Translations under genes and position numbers: made by a program
Notes under the pieces: generated by a model
What the model was told of the DNA's origin: nothing
Databases searched by the model: none
What the model saw: only the letters and a program-made list of their open reading frames with translations
NCBI GenBank assembly: GCA_016874235.1
Contig: VGUJ01000010.1
Coordinates: 1-64,000 of the forward strand
Origin: Gammaproteobacteria bacterium
GTDB taxonomy: Bacteria; Pseudomonadota; Gammaproteobacteria; Steroidobacterales; Steroidobacteraceae
Length of the DNA: 64,000 nt
Reading direction: 5' to 3'
Shown: piece after piece, positions 1-10,395 of the stretch
Layout: the number at the start of each line of letters is the position of its first letter
Numbering within the stretch: position 1 is the stretch's first letter

Positions 1-611
1 AAGCTCTGACGAAGGCGATTGAAATCACCGTCGTGCGTCCCGAGATGATCATTGTCGATGTTCGTCACCACGGCGATCAGCGGCTGCAGGTGCAAGAACG
101 AGGCATCACTCTCGTCGGCTTCGGCGACCAGATATCGACCCGCACCCAATCGAGCGTTCGTACCCGCGCTCTTTAAACGACCACCGATGACGAAGGTCGG
201 GTCCTCCCCGCCTTCGGCAAGCACCGAGGCGACCAGGCTCGTCGTCGTGGTCTTACCATGCGTTCCCGCGACGGCGATCGCCGAACGGAAACGCATGAGC
301 TCGCCGAGCATTTCCGCGCGCGGTACGACCGGGATACGGTGCGCCAGCGCCGCGGCGACCTCAGGATTTTCTTTGGAAACCGCCGTCGACACGACGACGA
401 CGTCGGCACCCGCGATGTTCTCTGCCGCATGGCCAAAGGTGATCTTGGCACCGAGATCGGCGAGACGCTCCGTCACCGAGTTCGACTTGAGATCGCTACC
501 CTGCACGCGATACCCGAGGTTCAATAACACCTCGGCGATGCCGCCCATGCCACTGCCGCCGATACCGACGAAGTGGATGCCGTGGATGCGACGCATGCGT
601 TCCATGTTCAT
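1..611 (-). CDS. murC: UDP-N-acetylmuramate--L-alanine ligase MurC (3' end beyond window)
   Basis: Adds L-alanine to UDP-N-acetylmuramic acid, the first peptide step of cytoplasmic peptidoglycan precursor synthesis. The 203 visible residues contain the N-terminal Rossmann motif [12 protein letters not shown] (about 15-26) and the ATP-binding loop GTHGKT (116-121), both typical of MurC rather than the other Mur ligases. The C-terminal half lies beyond the left edge. The ATG at 611 overlaps the murG stop as ATGA, which favours it over a second in-frame ATG at 605. It is the last visible gene of the dcw operon, so ddl/ftsQ/ftsA/ftsZ would be expected further left (inference). Confidence 0.95.
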   Translation of the reverse strand, partial: MNMERMRRIHGIHFVGIGGSGMGGIAEVLLNLGYRVQGSDLKSNSVTERLADLGAKITFGHAAENIAGADVVVVSTAVSKENPEVAAALAHRIPVVPRAEMLGELMRFRSAIAVAGTHGKTTTTSLVASVLAEGGEDPTFVIGGRLKSAGTNARLGAGRYLVAEADESDASFLHLQPLIAVVTNIDNDHLGTHDGDFNRLRQS

Positions 612-1696
612 GCCGCAAGACCTCCCGCCGCAAAACACGCCTTTGCGAGCGCTTCGGTCGCATCCGGTCGAGCAATCTGGCGCGCGCGCTCGGCCATCTG
701 ACACAGCGATGCTCGATCCGTCGCGAAGCGCTGAAGTTCGGAGGCCAGTCGCTGCGGCGTCAGTTCGCGCCCCGGTAACAACACCGCCGCGTCGCGCTCG
801 ACGAGACAGCGCGCGTTGCGAGTTTGGTGATCATCGACCGCCGCCGGAAAGGGCACGAGAATCGATGCGACCCCTGCCGCAGCAAGCTCTGACACCGTGA
901 GTGCGCCGGCGCGACAGATCACGAGATCCGCGTCGCCATACGCCATCGCGATGTCGTCGATGAAGGCGCTAACTTCCGCTGCGATCCCGTGTGACGCATA
1001 GGCTTCGCGTGTGCTCTCCAGCGTGCGCGCACCCGTCTGATGACGAATCTGCACGTCGACCTTACCCCGTAGTAAGGCGACGGCCTCGGGCACCACAGCA
1101 TTGAGACGTTGTGCGCCCTGACTACCGCCGACGACGAGCACACGCAGCGGACCCTGCCGTGAACCGTAACGCACGGAGGGCGCTGGGAGTCCAAAGAATT
1201 CGGTGCGTACCGGATTGCCGACCGTCGTCGCCTGCGTGCCAGGACCAAAGCTGCCCGAGAACGCCTCGAGTACGCGCGTCGCCAGCCGTGCGAGGATGCG
1301 GTTGGTGAGGCCAGCCACGGCATTTTGCTCATGAATGACCAGCGGACGCCGCGCCAGCCACGCCGCGAGCCCGCCGGGTCCGGTGACGTATCCGCCTAAA
1401 CCCACGACCACGCGCGGCTGATGACGTCGCACGGCAGTAAGCGCCTGCCAAAGGGCGCGAGCGAGTCGAATCGGCGCAGCAAGCAACGTGGAAAGTCCTT
1501 TGCCGCGCAAGCCGCCGATATCGATCCACTCGACATCGATACCCGCTGCCGGAACGAGGCGTGATTCGATGCCCGCACGGGTGCCGAGCCAAACGACGTC
1601 GATGTCACGGGATCGAAGCAGCCCTGCAAGCGACAACGCCGGAAACACATGTCCACCGGTACCGCCCGCCATGATCATGACGCAGGGCTTGCTCAC
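608..1696 (-). CDS. murG: Lipid II-forming GlcNAc transferase MurG
   Basis: Transfers GlcNAc from UDP-GlcNAc to lipid I, giving lipid II at the inner face of the inner membrane. The 362-residue product starts with the glycine-rich [11 protein letters not shown] loop (residues 11-21), has a second G-loop [12 protein letters not shown] in the C-terminal domain and ends with the usual donor-binding region ([16 protein letters not shown]). This is the normal length for a GT28-family MurG. The start overlaps the ftsW stop by 4 bp and the stop overlaps murC by 4 bp, so translation is probably coupled. Confidence 0.97.
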   Translation of the reverse strand: MSKPCVMIMAGGTGGHVFPALSLAGLLRSRDIDVVWLGTRAGIESRLVPAAGIDVEWIDIGGLRGKGLSTLLAAPIRLARALWQALTAVRRHQPRVVVGLGGYVTGPGGLAAWLARRPLVIHEQNAVAGLTNRILARLATRVLEAFSGSFGPGTQATTVGNPVRTEFFGLPAPSVRYGSRQGPLRVLVVGGSQGAQRLNAVVPEAVALLRGKVDVQIRHQTGARTLESTREAYASHGIAAEVSAFIDDIAMAYGDADLVICRAGALTVSELAAAGVASILVPFPAAVDDHQTRNARCLVERDAAVLLPGRELTPQRLASELQRFATDRASLCQMAERARQIARPDATEALAKACFAAGGLAA

Positions 1697-2919
1697 GCTT
1701 CGACCGCCTCCCCTGCTCCACCACGTAATCGCACTGCACTATCGCCGCGAAGACTCGCGGCCGTTGTCCCTCGAGAGGCCTGAGCCGCTTCGTGATACAC
1801 GCGCAGCAGGATACCGACCCAAGCAAGCGTGACGATCAAGCTCGATCGTCCATAACTCATGAATGGCAAGGTCAGTCCTTTGGTGGGCAGCGCACCCATG
1901 TTCACGCCCATGTTGATGAAGGCCTGGATCGCCACCCAGATGCCGAAGCCCGCGGCGAGATAAGACTGGAACTTGAGGCCGGCCTCGTTGGCGAGGCGCG
2001 CGATGTAGAGCGCCCGCCAGGCCAAGGCGACGAACAAACCGATCGTCAGCAGCACGCCGAACAATCCGAGCTCTTCGGCCAGCACGGCAAAAAGGAAATC
2101 GGTGTGTGCTTCCGGCAAATAGAAGAGCTTCTGCACACTCTCACCCAGCCCGACGCCCGTCCAACCGCCACGTCCGATGGCGATCAAGCTTTGCGTCAAT
2201 TGAAAGCCGCTGTCGAACGGATCTTCCCAAGGGTTACGGAAAGAGGTGAGACGACGCAGTCGGTACGGCGAGGACACCGCCACCGCGGCCAGAAGGCCCG
2301 CACCGATCACCGCGAGACCGATCACATCGCGCCAACGTGCACCGGCGACGAAAAGCACACCAAAAGCCGTCGCGGTCAGGACAACGGCGGCGCCGAAATC
2401 CGGCTCCATCAGGAGCAGACCAAAGAATAGACTGACGACGAGCAAGGGCTTAATGAGTCCCATCAACGAGCTGCGTAGTTCCGCCTCGCGACGAACGGCG
2501 TAGCTCGCAATGAAGATGAGCACCATCACACGAGCCGCCTCTGAGGCCTGAAAGTTGAAGCCTGCGAGTCGGATCCAGCGACGGCTGCCGTTCACCGAGT
2601 GACCAATCCCTGGTATGAGAACCGCGATCAGCAGCACGCCCGCCAAGGCGAGTAGCAACAAGGCTGATTTCTCCAGCCACTCGGTCCGTATTGCAAAGGC
2701 GAATGCTGCTGCGATGGCACCGGCCACCACGAGTACGAACTGCCGCTCGAGATAAAGGAACGGATCACCGGCTTCCTTACTGGCGATCGACATCGAAGCC
2801 GAAGTGACGATGATAAGACCGAGCAAGACGATCGAGGATACGATCAGCAGGGTAATCAGATCGAGATGAACGGTGGTGGGACGAGCGCCACCGCGAGCCG
2901 GTAACGTAAAGGTACTCAT
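1693..2919 (-). CDS. ftsW: SEDS peptidoglycan polymerase / division protein FtsW
   Basis: Polytopic SEDS-family glycosyltransferase that polymerises lipid II at the septum together with FtsI. The 408-residue product is strongly hydrophobic with about ten membrane segments. Family motifs seen include the loop FLYLERQFV, GSRRWIRLAGFNFQASEAA, LLMEPDFGAAVVL and the C-terminal NMGVNMGALPTKGLTLPFMSYG. The last motif and its place between murD and murG argue for FtsW rather than RodA. It overlaps murD upstream and murG downstream by 4 bp each. Confidence 0.96.
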   Translation of the reverse strand: MSTFTLPARGGARPTTVHLDLITLLIVSSIVLLGLIIVTSASMSIASKEAGDPFLYLERQFVLVVAGAIAAAFAFAIRTEWLEKSALLLLALAGVLLIAVLIPGIGHSVNGSRRWIRLAGFNFQASEAARVMVLIFIASYAVRREAELRSSLMGLIKPLLVVSLFFGLLLMEPDFGAAVVLTATAFGVLFVAGARWRDVIGLAVIGAGLLAAVAVSSPYRLRRLTSFRNPWEDPFDSGFQLTQSLIAIGRGGWTGVGLGESVQKLFYLPEAHTDFLFAVLAEELGLFGVLLTIGLFVALAWRALYIARLANEAGLKFQSYLAAGFGIWVAIQAFINMGVNMGALPTKGLTLPFMSYGRSSLIVTLAWVGILLRVYHEAAQASRGTTAASLRGDSAVRLRGGAGEAVEA

Positions 2920-4259
2920 GAGGGCAACCTCTCGACGGCAGCGGCGAAACGATCGCCACGCTCGGTGTAATCACGAAACATATCGAGGCTCGCACAGGCA
3001 GGCGACAACAGAACGATCTCCCCGGATTTCGCGCGTGTTGCCGCTTCCTGAACCGCCACTTCGAGTGAGGCGCAACGGACGATCTCGCAGCACTCACTGA
3101 GCGCGTCGGCGAGCCGCGGCGCATCACGCCCGATGAGCAACACCATCCGCGCGCGACCCGCGAGCGCTGAGGCAAGCGGAGCGAAATCTTGACCCTTGCC
3201 ATCACCACCGGCGATGAGCAGCAAGGTCCCCGGCATTCCCGAGACCGTCGCCACGGTCGCGCCCACGTTCGTGCCCTTGGAATCATTGATGTAGCGGACG
3301 CCGCGTTTTTCACCCACCCACTGCGAACGATGCGGGAGACCCGCGAACTCACGCAGCTCATCGAGCATGGGTGGCAACGGCAGTCCGCACGCCTCGCCGA
3401 GCGCCAAAGCAGCGAGCGCATTGGCAGCGTTGTGCAATCCTGCGAGCCGCATCGAAGAGACGGCCAGTACGGGCTGTCCGCGGACGGCAAGCCAACGCTC
3501 ACCGTCCCGCTCCAACAACGAGTAATCGACTCCGGTCGCGCCCTCGATGGAGAACCCTACGACCTTCTGCGCCGGCCCTCGAGACATTCCACACACCCAG
3601 CGATCATCGCGGTTGATGACGGCCGTCGTGCAGTGATCAAAGATCCGAGCCTTAGCCGCCGCATAGGCTTCCATCGTGCCATGACGATCGAGATGGTCTT
3701 CCGAGAGGTTGAGCACCGTCGCCGCCAACAGACGCAGCGAATGCGTGGTTTCGAGTTGAAAACTCGAAAGCTCCAACACGTAGATCTCAGGCGTCGCGGT
3801 CGAGAGCAGATCAAGCACCGGGGTACCGAGATTGCCGCCCACACACACCTTGCGACCGGCACGTGCCGCCATGCGACCCACGAGTGTCGTGACCGTGCTC
3901 TTGCCGTTCGTACCGGTGATACCGACGACAGGCGCCTTCACCTCTCGCGCGAAAAGTTCGACATCGCCTACGACATCGATTCCTCGAGCAAGCGCCTCGG
4001 CGATCAGCGGTTCGCGCAGGGCAATTCCGGGGGACGCGACGACCATCTCCGAATCTGCAAGGAGTGAGGTATCAAGACGACCGAAGCTGCATTGAGCGCT
4101 CGGCGCGACCGTTGCAAGCTCGTTGCGGCCCGGCGGCTCTGCTCGCGTATCCGTCACCGCCACCTGCCAGCCGCGATCGACAAGATGACGCGCCGCCGAG
4201 ACCCCGGTCTTGCCGAGGCCGACGATCAACGCCCTGCGATGTACGGTGGAATGACTCAT
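2916..4259 (-). CDS. murD: UDP-MurNAc-L-alanine--D-glutamate ligase MurD
   Basis: Cytoplasmic ATP-dependent ligase that adds D-glutamate to UDP-MurNAc-L-Ala. The 447-residue protein shows an N-terminal Rossmann motif ([14 protein letters not shown]), the ATP loop [14 protein letters not shown], the acceptor region [20 protein letters not shown] and the C-terminal [13 protein letters not shown] motif typical of MurD. It lies between mraY and ftsW with 4-bp overlaps on both sides. Confidence 0.97.
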   Translation of the reverse strand: MSHSTVHRRALIVGLGKTGVSAARHLVDRGWQVAVTDTRAEPPGRNELATVAPSAQCSFGRLDTSLLADSEMVVASPGIALREPLIAEALARGIDVVGDVELFAREVKAPVVGITGTNGKSTVTTLVGRMAARAGRKVCVGGNLGTPVLDLLSTATPEIYVLELSSFQLETTHSLRLLAATVLNLSEDHLDRHGTMEAYAAAKARIFDHCTTAVINRDDRWVCGMSRGPAQKVVGFSIEGATGVDYSLLERDGERWLAVRGQPVLAVSSMRLAGLHNAANALAALALGEACGLPLPPMLDELREFAGLPHRSQWVGEKRGVRYINDSKGTNVGATVATVSGMPGTLLLIAGGDGKGQDFAPLASALAGRARMVLLIGRDAPRLADALSECCEIVRCASLEVAVQEAATRAKSGEIVLLSPACASLDMFRDYTERGDRFAAAVERLPS

Positions 4260-5341
4260 CGGAGTTTCAGCGTGGCGAGTCCTGCAAGCACGAGAAAAAA
4301 CGTGATGATCCAGAAGCGCACGATCACCTTGGGCTCAGCCCAACCCTTCAGTTCGAAGTGGTGGTGAATCGGCGCCATTCGGAAAATGCGTTTGCCGGTG
4401 AGCTTGAACGAGGCCACCTGCAACATGACCGACGCCGTCTCGAGCACGAAGATGCCGCCCATCACGAGCAATACCACCTCTTGTCTGACGATGACGGCGA
4501 TGGTGCCGAGCGCAGCGCCAATCGATAACGCACCGATGTCACCCATGAAGACCTGGGCGGGATAGGTGTTGAACCAAAGAAAGCCGAGGCCCGCCCCGAC
4601 CAGTGCCGCGCAAAAGATGAGCAGCTCACCCGCCTGCGGAACCGCAGGGATGGCGAGATAGTCGGCGAAGACCGCATTACCCGCCGCGTAGGCGAATACA
4701 CCGAGCGCGGCTGCCACCATGACCGCCGGCATGATCGCAAGACCGTCGAGTCCATCGGTGAGATTCACCGCATTGCTCATCCCGACGATCATGAGATACG
4801 TCAGCAGGATGAACGCGAATGCGCCGAGGGGGAGTGCAAATTGCTTGAGTAACGGCAAGTAGAGCGTGGTATCGACGGGTGAGCTCGCGGTCTGCCACAG
4901 AGCTCCCGCAGCGATGAGACCACCGACCGACTGCCAAAAATACTTGTAGCGTGCGATGAGACCCTTCGGATTCTTCTTGACCAGCTTGAGATAGTCGTCC
5001 CAGAAACCGATCAGTCCGAATACGAGCGTGACGGCGAGAACGATCCAGATGAAACGGTTGTTCAGGTCCGCCCAGAGCACCGTCGACACCATGATGGCCA
5101 CGAGGATGAGCAGACCGCCCATGGTCGGCGTACCGACCTTTTTCTGATGGGCCGCAGGAATGTAGTCGCGAACCACTTGCCCAATTTGATCACGCGTCAA
5201 CTTCGCGATCATCCACGGACCGACGGCCAAACAAATCACGAGTGATGTGACCGCAGCGAGAATCGCTCGGAAAGTGAGATAGGAAAAAACGTTGAATGCC
5301 GAAATCGTCTCGGCCAACCATTGTGAGAGCCAGAGCAACAT
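4256..5341 (-). CDS. mraY: Phospho-MurNAc-pentapeptide transferase MraY
   Basis: Integral membrane enzyme that transfers phospho-MurNAc-pentapeptide to undecaprenyl phosphate to form lipid I. The 361-residue product has about ten membrane helices and the family signatures [13 protein letters not shown], the aspartate-rich [19 protein letters not shown] and [15 protein letters not shown], ending with [13 protein letters not shown]. Length is the normal 360 residues. It abuts murF (its start at 5341 directly follows the murF stop) and overlaps murD by 4 bp. Confidence 0.97.
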   Translation of the reverse strand: MLLWLSQWLAETISAFNVFSYLTFRAILAAVTSLVICLAVGPWMIAKLTRDQIGQVVRDYIPAAHQKKVGTPTMGGLLILVAIMVSTVLWADLNNRFIWIVLAVTLVFGLIGFWDDYLKLVKKNPKGLIARYKYFWQSVGGLIAAGALWQTASSPVDTTLYLPLLKQFALPLGAFAFILLTYLMIVGMSNAVNLTDGLDGLAIMPAVMVAAALGVFAYAAGNAVFADYLAIPAVPQAGELLIFCAALVGAGLGFLWFNTYPAQVFMGDIGALSIGAALGTIAVIVRQEVVLLVMGGIFVLETASVMLQVASFKLTGKRIFRMAPIHHHFELKGWAEPKVIVRFWIITFFLVLAGLATLKLR

Positions 5342-6709
5342 TTAGTGCATCCCCCCTGCCGAAGGTACGGACTCGAGGGCAGCGACCACACGCTCGAGAC
5401 GATTACTACGCGAACCCTTGACGAGTACCCGAACATCGGCGGCGAGCTCGCGACCCACTTCTTCGGCGACTGCGGCGGTATTCTCGTGCCACACTCCGCC
5501 TTCACCGAAGCTCTCGACCGACAGCTTGGTGGCTTCGCCGACGGCGAAGAGTCGTTCAACGCCATGAGCCCGCGCGTAGCGACCCGCTTCGAGATGTGCC
5601 TCGCGCGAAAAGTCCCCAAGCTCGCCCATCTCGCCGAGGACGAGGAAGCGTCGACCCCCCAGGGCCTCGAGGACGTCGACCGCCGCCTGCAGCGAACTCG
5701 GATTGGCGTTGTACGAATCGTCGATGAGCCAGGCGCCTTGGCGCGCGCCGCGCAGCTGCAGGCGCCCCTTCACCGGACGCATTCGCGCGAGGCCCTTGGC
5801 GACATCATCGAGTGTCGCGCCCGCTGCAATCGCGGCGGCAGCGGCGCCGAGTGCATTTAGCACGTTGTGTTTGCCGGCGAGATGCAACGAGATCTTTTGC
5901 TCGCCTTGAGGAGAGACGAGCGTGAAGCGGGTGAGAAATCCGTCTGCACCCATCTCGGTTTGAATATCGCGCGCGCTGAAATCCGCCTTCGAGCCCAAGC
6001 CGAAGGTGACGATGCGCGCGACCGTCATATCGCGCCACAGCCCGGCAAAGCTGTCATCGACGTTCAAGATCGCCGTGCCGTCCTGTCCGAGTGCAGCGAA
6101 CAACTCACCTTCGGCACGCGCAGCACCTTCGAGGCTACCGAAGCCCTCAAGATGCTCGGCACCCGCGTTGGTCACGATGCCGATCGCCGGAGTCGCGAAG
6201 CCCGCCAGTTGCGCGAGTTCACCAGGGTGGTTGGCACCCATCTCGATGACGGCGTGACGATGCGAGGCGTCGAGTCGAAGCAGCGTGAGCGGTACGCCGA
6301 TGTGATTGTTCAGATTCCCCGCCGTGGCAAGCGTCTCGCCACAGCCAGAGAGGATCGACGCGATCATTTCTTTGCTCGTCGTTTTGCCGTTGCTACCGGC
6401 CACACCGATGAGCGGCATCGAAAAGCGTGTCCGCCATCGCTGCGCCGCGCGCTGCAGTGCCACGAGCGCGTCATCGACGAGCACGACCGGAAAATCAGCC
6501 GGGCCCTCACGTTCGGCGATCGCACCCACCGCACCTCTCGCGGCCGCTTCTGCGAGGTAGGTATTTCCGTCGAACCGCGGACCGCGCAAGGCGACGAACA
6601 ACTGTCCTGCCGCGAGCGTCCGAGTATCCGTATTCACAGACGAAAATGCACGATCGGCACCGATCAACCGCCCACCGCAATCTTGGGTGATATCAGCGAG
6701 CTGACGCAT
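5342..6709 (-). CDS. murF: UDP-MurNAc-tripeptide--D-alanyl-D-alanine ligase MurF
   Basis: Adds the D-Ala-D-Ala dipeptide to the UDP-MurNAc tripeptide, the last cytoplasmic precursor step. The chosen ATG (6709) begins MRQLADITQ and gives 455 residues, the usual MurF length. The frame stays open to 6883, but that extension lies inside murE and has no family character. The ATP loop is GVAGSNGKTTSKEMIAS; further signatures are EMGANHPGEL and WLIDDSYNANPSSL, the MurF-specific acceptor motif. It overlaps murE by 17 bp. Confidence 0.95.
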   Translation of the reverse strand: MRQLADITQDCGGRLIGADRAFSSVNTDTRTLAAGQLFVALRGPRFDGNTYLAEAAARGAVGAIAEREGPADFPVVLVDDALVALQRAAQRWRTRFSMPLIGVAGSNGKTTSKEMIASILSGCGETLATAGNLNNHIGVPLTLLRLDASHRHAVIEMGANHPGELAQLAGFATPAIGIVTNAGAEHLEGFGSLEGAARAEGELFAALGQDGTAILNVDDSFAGLWRDMTVARIVTFGLGSKADFSARDIQTEMGADGFLTRFTLVSPQGEQKISLHLAGKHNVLNALGAAAAAIAAGATLDDVAKGLARMRPVKGRLQLRGARQGAWLIDDSYNANPSSLQAAVDVLEALGGRRFLVLGEMGELGDFSREAHLEAGRYARAHGVERLFAVGEATKLSVESFGEGGVWHENTAAVAEEVGRELAADVRVLVKGSRSNRLERVVAALESVPSAGGMH

Positions 6710-8243
6710 TGGAGATCCTGTAGCTCGCGTGGATGGTGTCTCGATCGCTGAACGGACGACGCTCAGTGCCGACGATCTGGTAGTTCTCGTGGCCCTTGCC
6801 AGCCACCAATACGACATCACCCTCGCGGGCGCTCGCCAGAGCGTGTCGAATGGCATCGCCCCGATCATGAATGACGGTCGCACGGATGCCCTGCGGAAAG
6901 CCCGCGATAATGTCTGCGACGATCCCCGCAGCCGATTCGTTGCGCGGGTTGTCGTCCGTAATCACGATGCCATCGGCCATCGCTGCGGCGACGCTGGCCA
7001 TCAGGGGTCGCTTACCGACATCGCGATCGCCTCCGCATCCGAAGACGAGATGTAACTTTCCACGACAATGCGCACGCGCAGCGCGCAGCGACTTGGCGAG
7101 CGCATCGGGCGTATGCGCGTAGTCGACGATTGCGAGCGCTTTCCCCGGGGCCGTCAGCGCCTCCATTCGTCCCGGCGGCGCCTGACACTCACCGAGTGCA
7201 TGCAAGGCAGGCTTGAGCGCAATCCCCAAGGCGAGCAGCAGCCCGAGCGCGACCAAGGCGTTTTCAACATTGAACTCGCCGATGAGGGGCAGCGTGACAA
7301 CCTGCGTCTCAGATTCGGCCGCGTCTCCTCGGAGCTCGATGGAGAACGAGAGCCCCTCGGGAAGCGCTCGGATGTCGGAGGCGACAAGGGATCGAACGTT
7401 CGGGGTGCGCGAACGAATATCGTCGATGACTGCGAGACCTGCCGCCTGTCGCGCGATCAGCGTCAACGGCAATGCGCTGACGTGACGCCGCGCAAGCTCC
7501 GCACCCAATGCATCGTCCACGTTGATGACACCGGCCTCGAGCCTCGGCATCTCGAACAGACGCGCCTTCGCTGCCCCGTAGGCTTCCATGGTGCCGTGAT
7601 AATCGAGATGGTCGCGAGTCAAATTCGTGAAGGCGGCCACACGAAAGCGGACACCGGCCACGCGATGCTGATCGAGCGCATGCGAAGACACTTCCATGGC
7701 GATGCACTCGGCACCCGCCTCGCGCATGGTGGCAAGCTGGCGCTGCACACTCACCGCATCAGCCGTGGTGTATTCACCCGGGACAACCGCATCCGGCGCC
7801 ACGCCGACGCCCAGTGTTCCCATGTACGCCGCTCGGGATTCGCAGCGCGTCAGCGCTTGTGCCAACAACCACGCCGTCGTCGTTTTCCCGTTGGTCCCCG
7901 TGATCCCCGCCACGCGCAAGGCCTCGGAGGGCTGATCAAAGAATTTCCCCGCGATCGAGCTGGCGACCGTCGAGAGTCGATCGACCGGCTGGGCATACAC
8001 ACCCGCGGGGACGATGGGCTCGGACACACCCGAAACCGGCTCCCAAAGCACCGCTTGCGCACCGCGTGAAATCGCTTCGGGTAGTGCTGCCAACCCATGG
8101 GTACGTCGTCCGGTGCAAGCAAGGAAAAGACCGCCATCGGAGATCGTTCGACTGTCGAGACTGACATCGGTGACGCGGATCGAGGCCGGAATGTCGGTGA
8201 TACCGCTGCAGAGATCGGCAAGTTGGTGCGCACGCGCACCCAT
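6693..8243 (-). CDS. murE: UDP-MurNAc-L-Ala-D-Glu--meso-diaminopimelate ligase MurE
   Basis: Adds the third stem-peptide residue to UDP-MurNAc-L-Ala-D-Glu. The 516-residue product carries the ATP loop [15 protein letters not shown], the carbamylated-lysine region TNLTRDHLDYHGTMEAYGAAK and, near the C-terminus, ITDDNPRNE. The DNPR motif is the recognised marker for meso-diaminopimelate rather than lysine as substrate, consistent with Gram-negative peptidoglycan. Its ATG shares one base with the ftsI stop (TGATG). Confidence 0.97.
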   Translation of the reverse strand: MGARAHQLADLCSGITDIPASIRVTDVSLDSRTISDGGLFLACTGRRTHGLAALPEAISRGAQAVLWEPVSGVSEPIVPAGVYAQPVDRLSTVASSIAGKFFDQPSEALRVAGITGTNGKTTTAWLLAQALTRCESRAAYMGTLGVGVAPDAVVPGEYTTADAVSVQRQLATMREAGAECIAMEVSSHALDQHRVAGVRFRVAAFTNLTRDHLDYHGTMEAYGAAKARLFEMPRLEAGVINVDDALGAELARRHVSALPLTLIARQAAGLAVIDDIRSRTPNVRSLVASDIRALPEGLSFSIELRGDAAESETQVVTLPLIGEFNVENALVALGLLLALGIALKPALHALGECQAPPGRMEALTAPGKALAIVDYAHTPDALAKSLRAARAHCRGKLHLVFGCGGDRDVGKRPLMASVAAAMADGIVITDDNPRNESAAGIVADIIAGFPQGIRATVIHDRGDAIRHALASAREGDVVLVAGKGHENYQIVGTERRPFSDRDTIHASYRISNASAR

Positions 8244-10114
8244 CAGCGCAGACCTCCGGTCGCCGCACGACGCGAAGCATCGGCCGTGGCGATATTTTGA
8301 GGCAGATCGGCCGGCATCGGCGCCGTCTCGGGCATTTCATCGACGGGCATGTCGATCGGTGCATCCGGAGCGACGGCAAGCAAACGCAGTGCGCCGCCGA
8401 CGACACCCGAGAACACCGGTGCCGCCACATCGCCTCCGTAATAGAGACCCGCACTCGGCTCGTCGATCACGACGACCGTGGCCAGACGCGGATTGCTCGC
8501 CGGAGCGAGCCCCGCGAAGACGGCGAGATAACGATTGGTGGAGTATCCGCCCGCGCTCGCTTTCCACGCGGTGCCGGTCTTGCCCGCGACCGTGTATCCA
8601 GGAATCGATGCGCGCTTGCCGGTGCCGACATCGGATACCACGCTTTGCAACATCCGCACGACATCACGGCTCACCTGCTCCGTCAGCACCCGCTCACCCT
8701 CGACCGGACGATCGACACGAGTGAACGACACGGGACGCTGCAGGCCGTAGGACCCGAGCGTCGCATAGGCATGCGCGATCTGCAGCGGCGTCGCAGAGAG
8801 GCCATAACCATAGGACACCGTCGCCGTGGTAATCGGCCGCCAGTGGGTGTGCTGAGTCAACAAGCCCGCTGACTCGCCCGGGTAACCGCTCGTGGTCACG
8901 CGGCCAAATCCCAGACGGGTCAACGTGCCGTGCAACGCTTCCGGACCCAGATTGAGCGCGATGCGCGTCATCGCGACGTTGGAGCTTCGGGCCAACGCCG
9001 TGGCCAAATCGATCGCACCGAGGTTGTTCTTGTCCTCGATCATCTTGATCCCGACTTTCACCATGCCGGGGTTGGTATCAATGATGCTCGTCGGCGAGTA
9101 CTTACCCGAAGACAAGGCCGCCGCCACGACGAAGGGCTTGATGGTCGAGCCCGGCTCGACGAGATCCGTCACCGCGCGGTTCTTGTAGCCCGCAGGTTTC
9201 AGCTGCGCACGATCGTTCGGGTTGAAGGTCGGCTGGTTGACCATGGCGAGCACCTCGCCCGTCGTCACGTCGATCACGACCACCGAGCCTGCGCGGGCAC
9301 GATTGATTTGGATGGCCGCCTTCAGCTCGCGATACGCGAGATATTGAATGCGCATATCGATCGACAACTGCATGTTGCGACCGGCGCGCATCGGACGAAT
9401 GCTCTCGACCGTCTGCACGGTGCGACCGAGATTGTCTTGGATCACGCGCTTCGCGCCATGCTCTCCGGCGAGCCAATGATCGTAGGCAAGCTCGAGGCCT
9501 TCTTGACCCGCGTCGTCGACGTCAGTGAACCCGAGAACGTGTCCTGTCACCTCGCCCGCCGGATAGTAACGGCGATACTCACGCGTCAGGTGCACGCCGG
9601 GAATGTCGAGCGCTCGGACCTTCGCCGCATCGGCCGGCTGTAAGTGACGCGCGACATAGAGAAACTTTCGATCGAGCTTCGTGGTGACGAAGCGCGTGAG
9701 TTCCTCTGGATCGCGGCCGAGCGCCCGAGCAAGATTTGGAATCTGATCGTTCGCGAGCGTCAGCTCACGCGGGTTCACCCACACCGAATCGACCGGCGTA
9801 CTGACGGCGAGTGGTTCACCCGCACGATCGGTCACGCTGCCTCGATGGGCCACAACCGACGCGACGCGCGTGAAGCGTTCATCGCCTTGCCCGCGAAGAA
9901 AAGCGCTTTCGACGAACTGCAAGGTCGCGGCCTTCCAGATGAGGACCGCAGCACCGCAACCGACGAGCACGACGATCACCACCGCGCGTGAGGTGAAGGA
10001 CGGATTCGGTGTCTCAGGCTTCCGTGACAATCCGCTGCGCGACGATCGAGCACCACCGCGTTGTCCAGCAGCGGGTCGACGCGATTCGGATTTTCCGAAA
10101 GGCCAGCGAATCAC
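8243..10114 (-). CDS. ftsI: Septal peptidoglycan transpeptidase FtsI (PBP3)
   Basis: Class B penicillin-binding protein that cross-links septal peptidoglycan with FtsW. I start it at the GTG at 10114, whose GTGA overlaps the ftsL stop; the frame runs open to 10234, but that would sit inside ftsL. The 623-residue protein has a basic cytoplasmic tail, one membrane segment (about 44-62), the pedestal region with RGSVTDRAGEPLAVS, and a transpeptidase domain. Catalytic motifs are STIK (Ser323, Lys326), SSN (377-379) and KTG (512-514). The C-terminal tail after the last motifs is rich in Ala, Pro and Asp. Confidence 0.95.
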   Translation of the reverse strand: MIRWPFGKSESRRPAAGQRGGARSSRSGLSRKPETPNPSFTSRAVVIVVLVGCGAAVLIWKAATLQFVESAFLRGQGDERFTRVASVVAHRGSVTDRAGEPLAVSTPVDSVWVNPRELTLANDQIPNLARALGRDPEELTRFVTTKLDRKFLYVARHLQPADAAKVRALDIPGVHLTREYRRYYPAGEVTGHVLGFTDVDDAGQEGLELAYDHWLAGEHGAKRVIQDNLGRTVQTVESIRPMRAGRNMQLSIDMRIQYLAYRELKAAIQINRARAGSVVVIDVTTGEVLAMVNQPTFNPNDRAQLKPAGYKNRAVTDLVEPGSTIKPFVVAAALSSGKYSPTSIIDTNPGMVKVGIKMIEDKNNLGAIDLATALARSSNVAMTRIALNLGPEALHGTLTRLGFGRVTTSGYPGESAGLLTQHTHWRPITTATVSYGYGLSATPLQIAHAYATLGSYGLQRPVSFTRVDRPVEGERVLTEQVSRDVVRMLQSVVSDVGTGKRASIPGYTVAGKTGTAWKASAGGYSTNRYLAVFAGLAPASNPRLATVVVIDEPSAGLYYGGDVAAPVFSGVVGGALRLLAVAPDAPIDMPVDEMPETAPMPADLPQNIATADASRRAATGGLR

Positions 10115-10395
10115 GGCGCGACCACCTCGATTTGCTTGGGGGGCGGTGTGCGCATGCCGAGATTGGCCGCAGCCACGTTCTCGACGAACGCGTGCGTCGA
10201 CCAAGCGCTCTGCTCGAGCTGCAACTGACCCCACTCGATTTCCAGACGATCACGCTCCCGATTGACCTTCTCGAGCTCAACGAAAAGCTCTCGGGCGCGG
10301 TGTTTGACGAAAATTGCCCCGGCGGCTGAGGCGAGTACGAGCAGCCACAGCAGCGGAATGAGCATGGCGACGGCGCGACGACTCGGCAGGTTCAT
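10111..10395 (-). CDS. ftsL: Cell division protein FtsL
   Basis: Small bitopic divisome protein that works with FtsB and FtsQ to activate FtsWI. The 94-residue product has one N-terminal membrane helix (about residues 10-29) followed by a short periplasmic coiled coil (ELFVELEKVNRERDRLEIEW), the standard FtsL architecture. Sequence is weakly conserved in this family, so position between rsmH and ftsI is important evidence. It overlaps rsmH and ftsI by 4 bp each. Confidence 0.92.
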   Translation of the reverse strand: MNLPSRRAVAMLIPLLWLLVLASAAGAIFVKHRARELFVELEKVNRERDRLEIEWGQLQLEQSAWSTHAFVENVAAANLGMRTPPPKQIEVVAP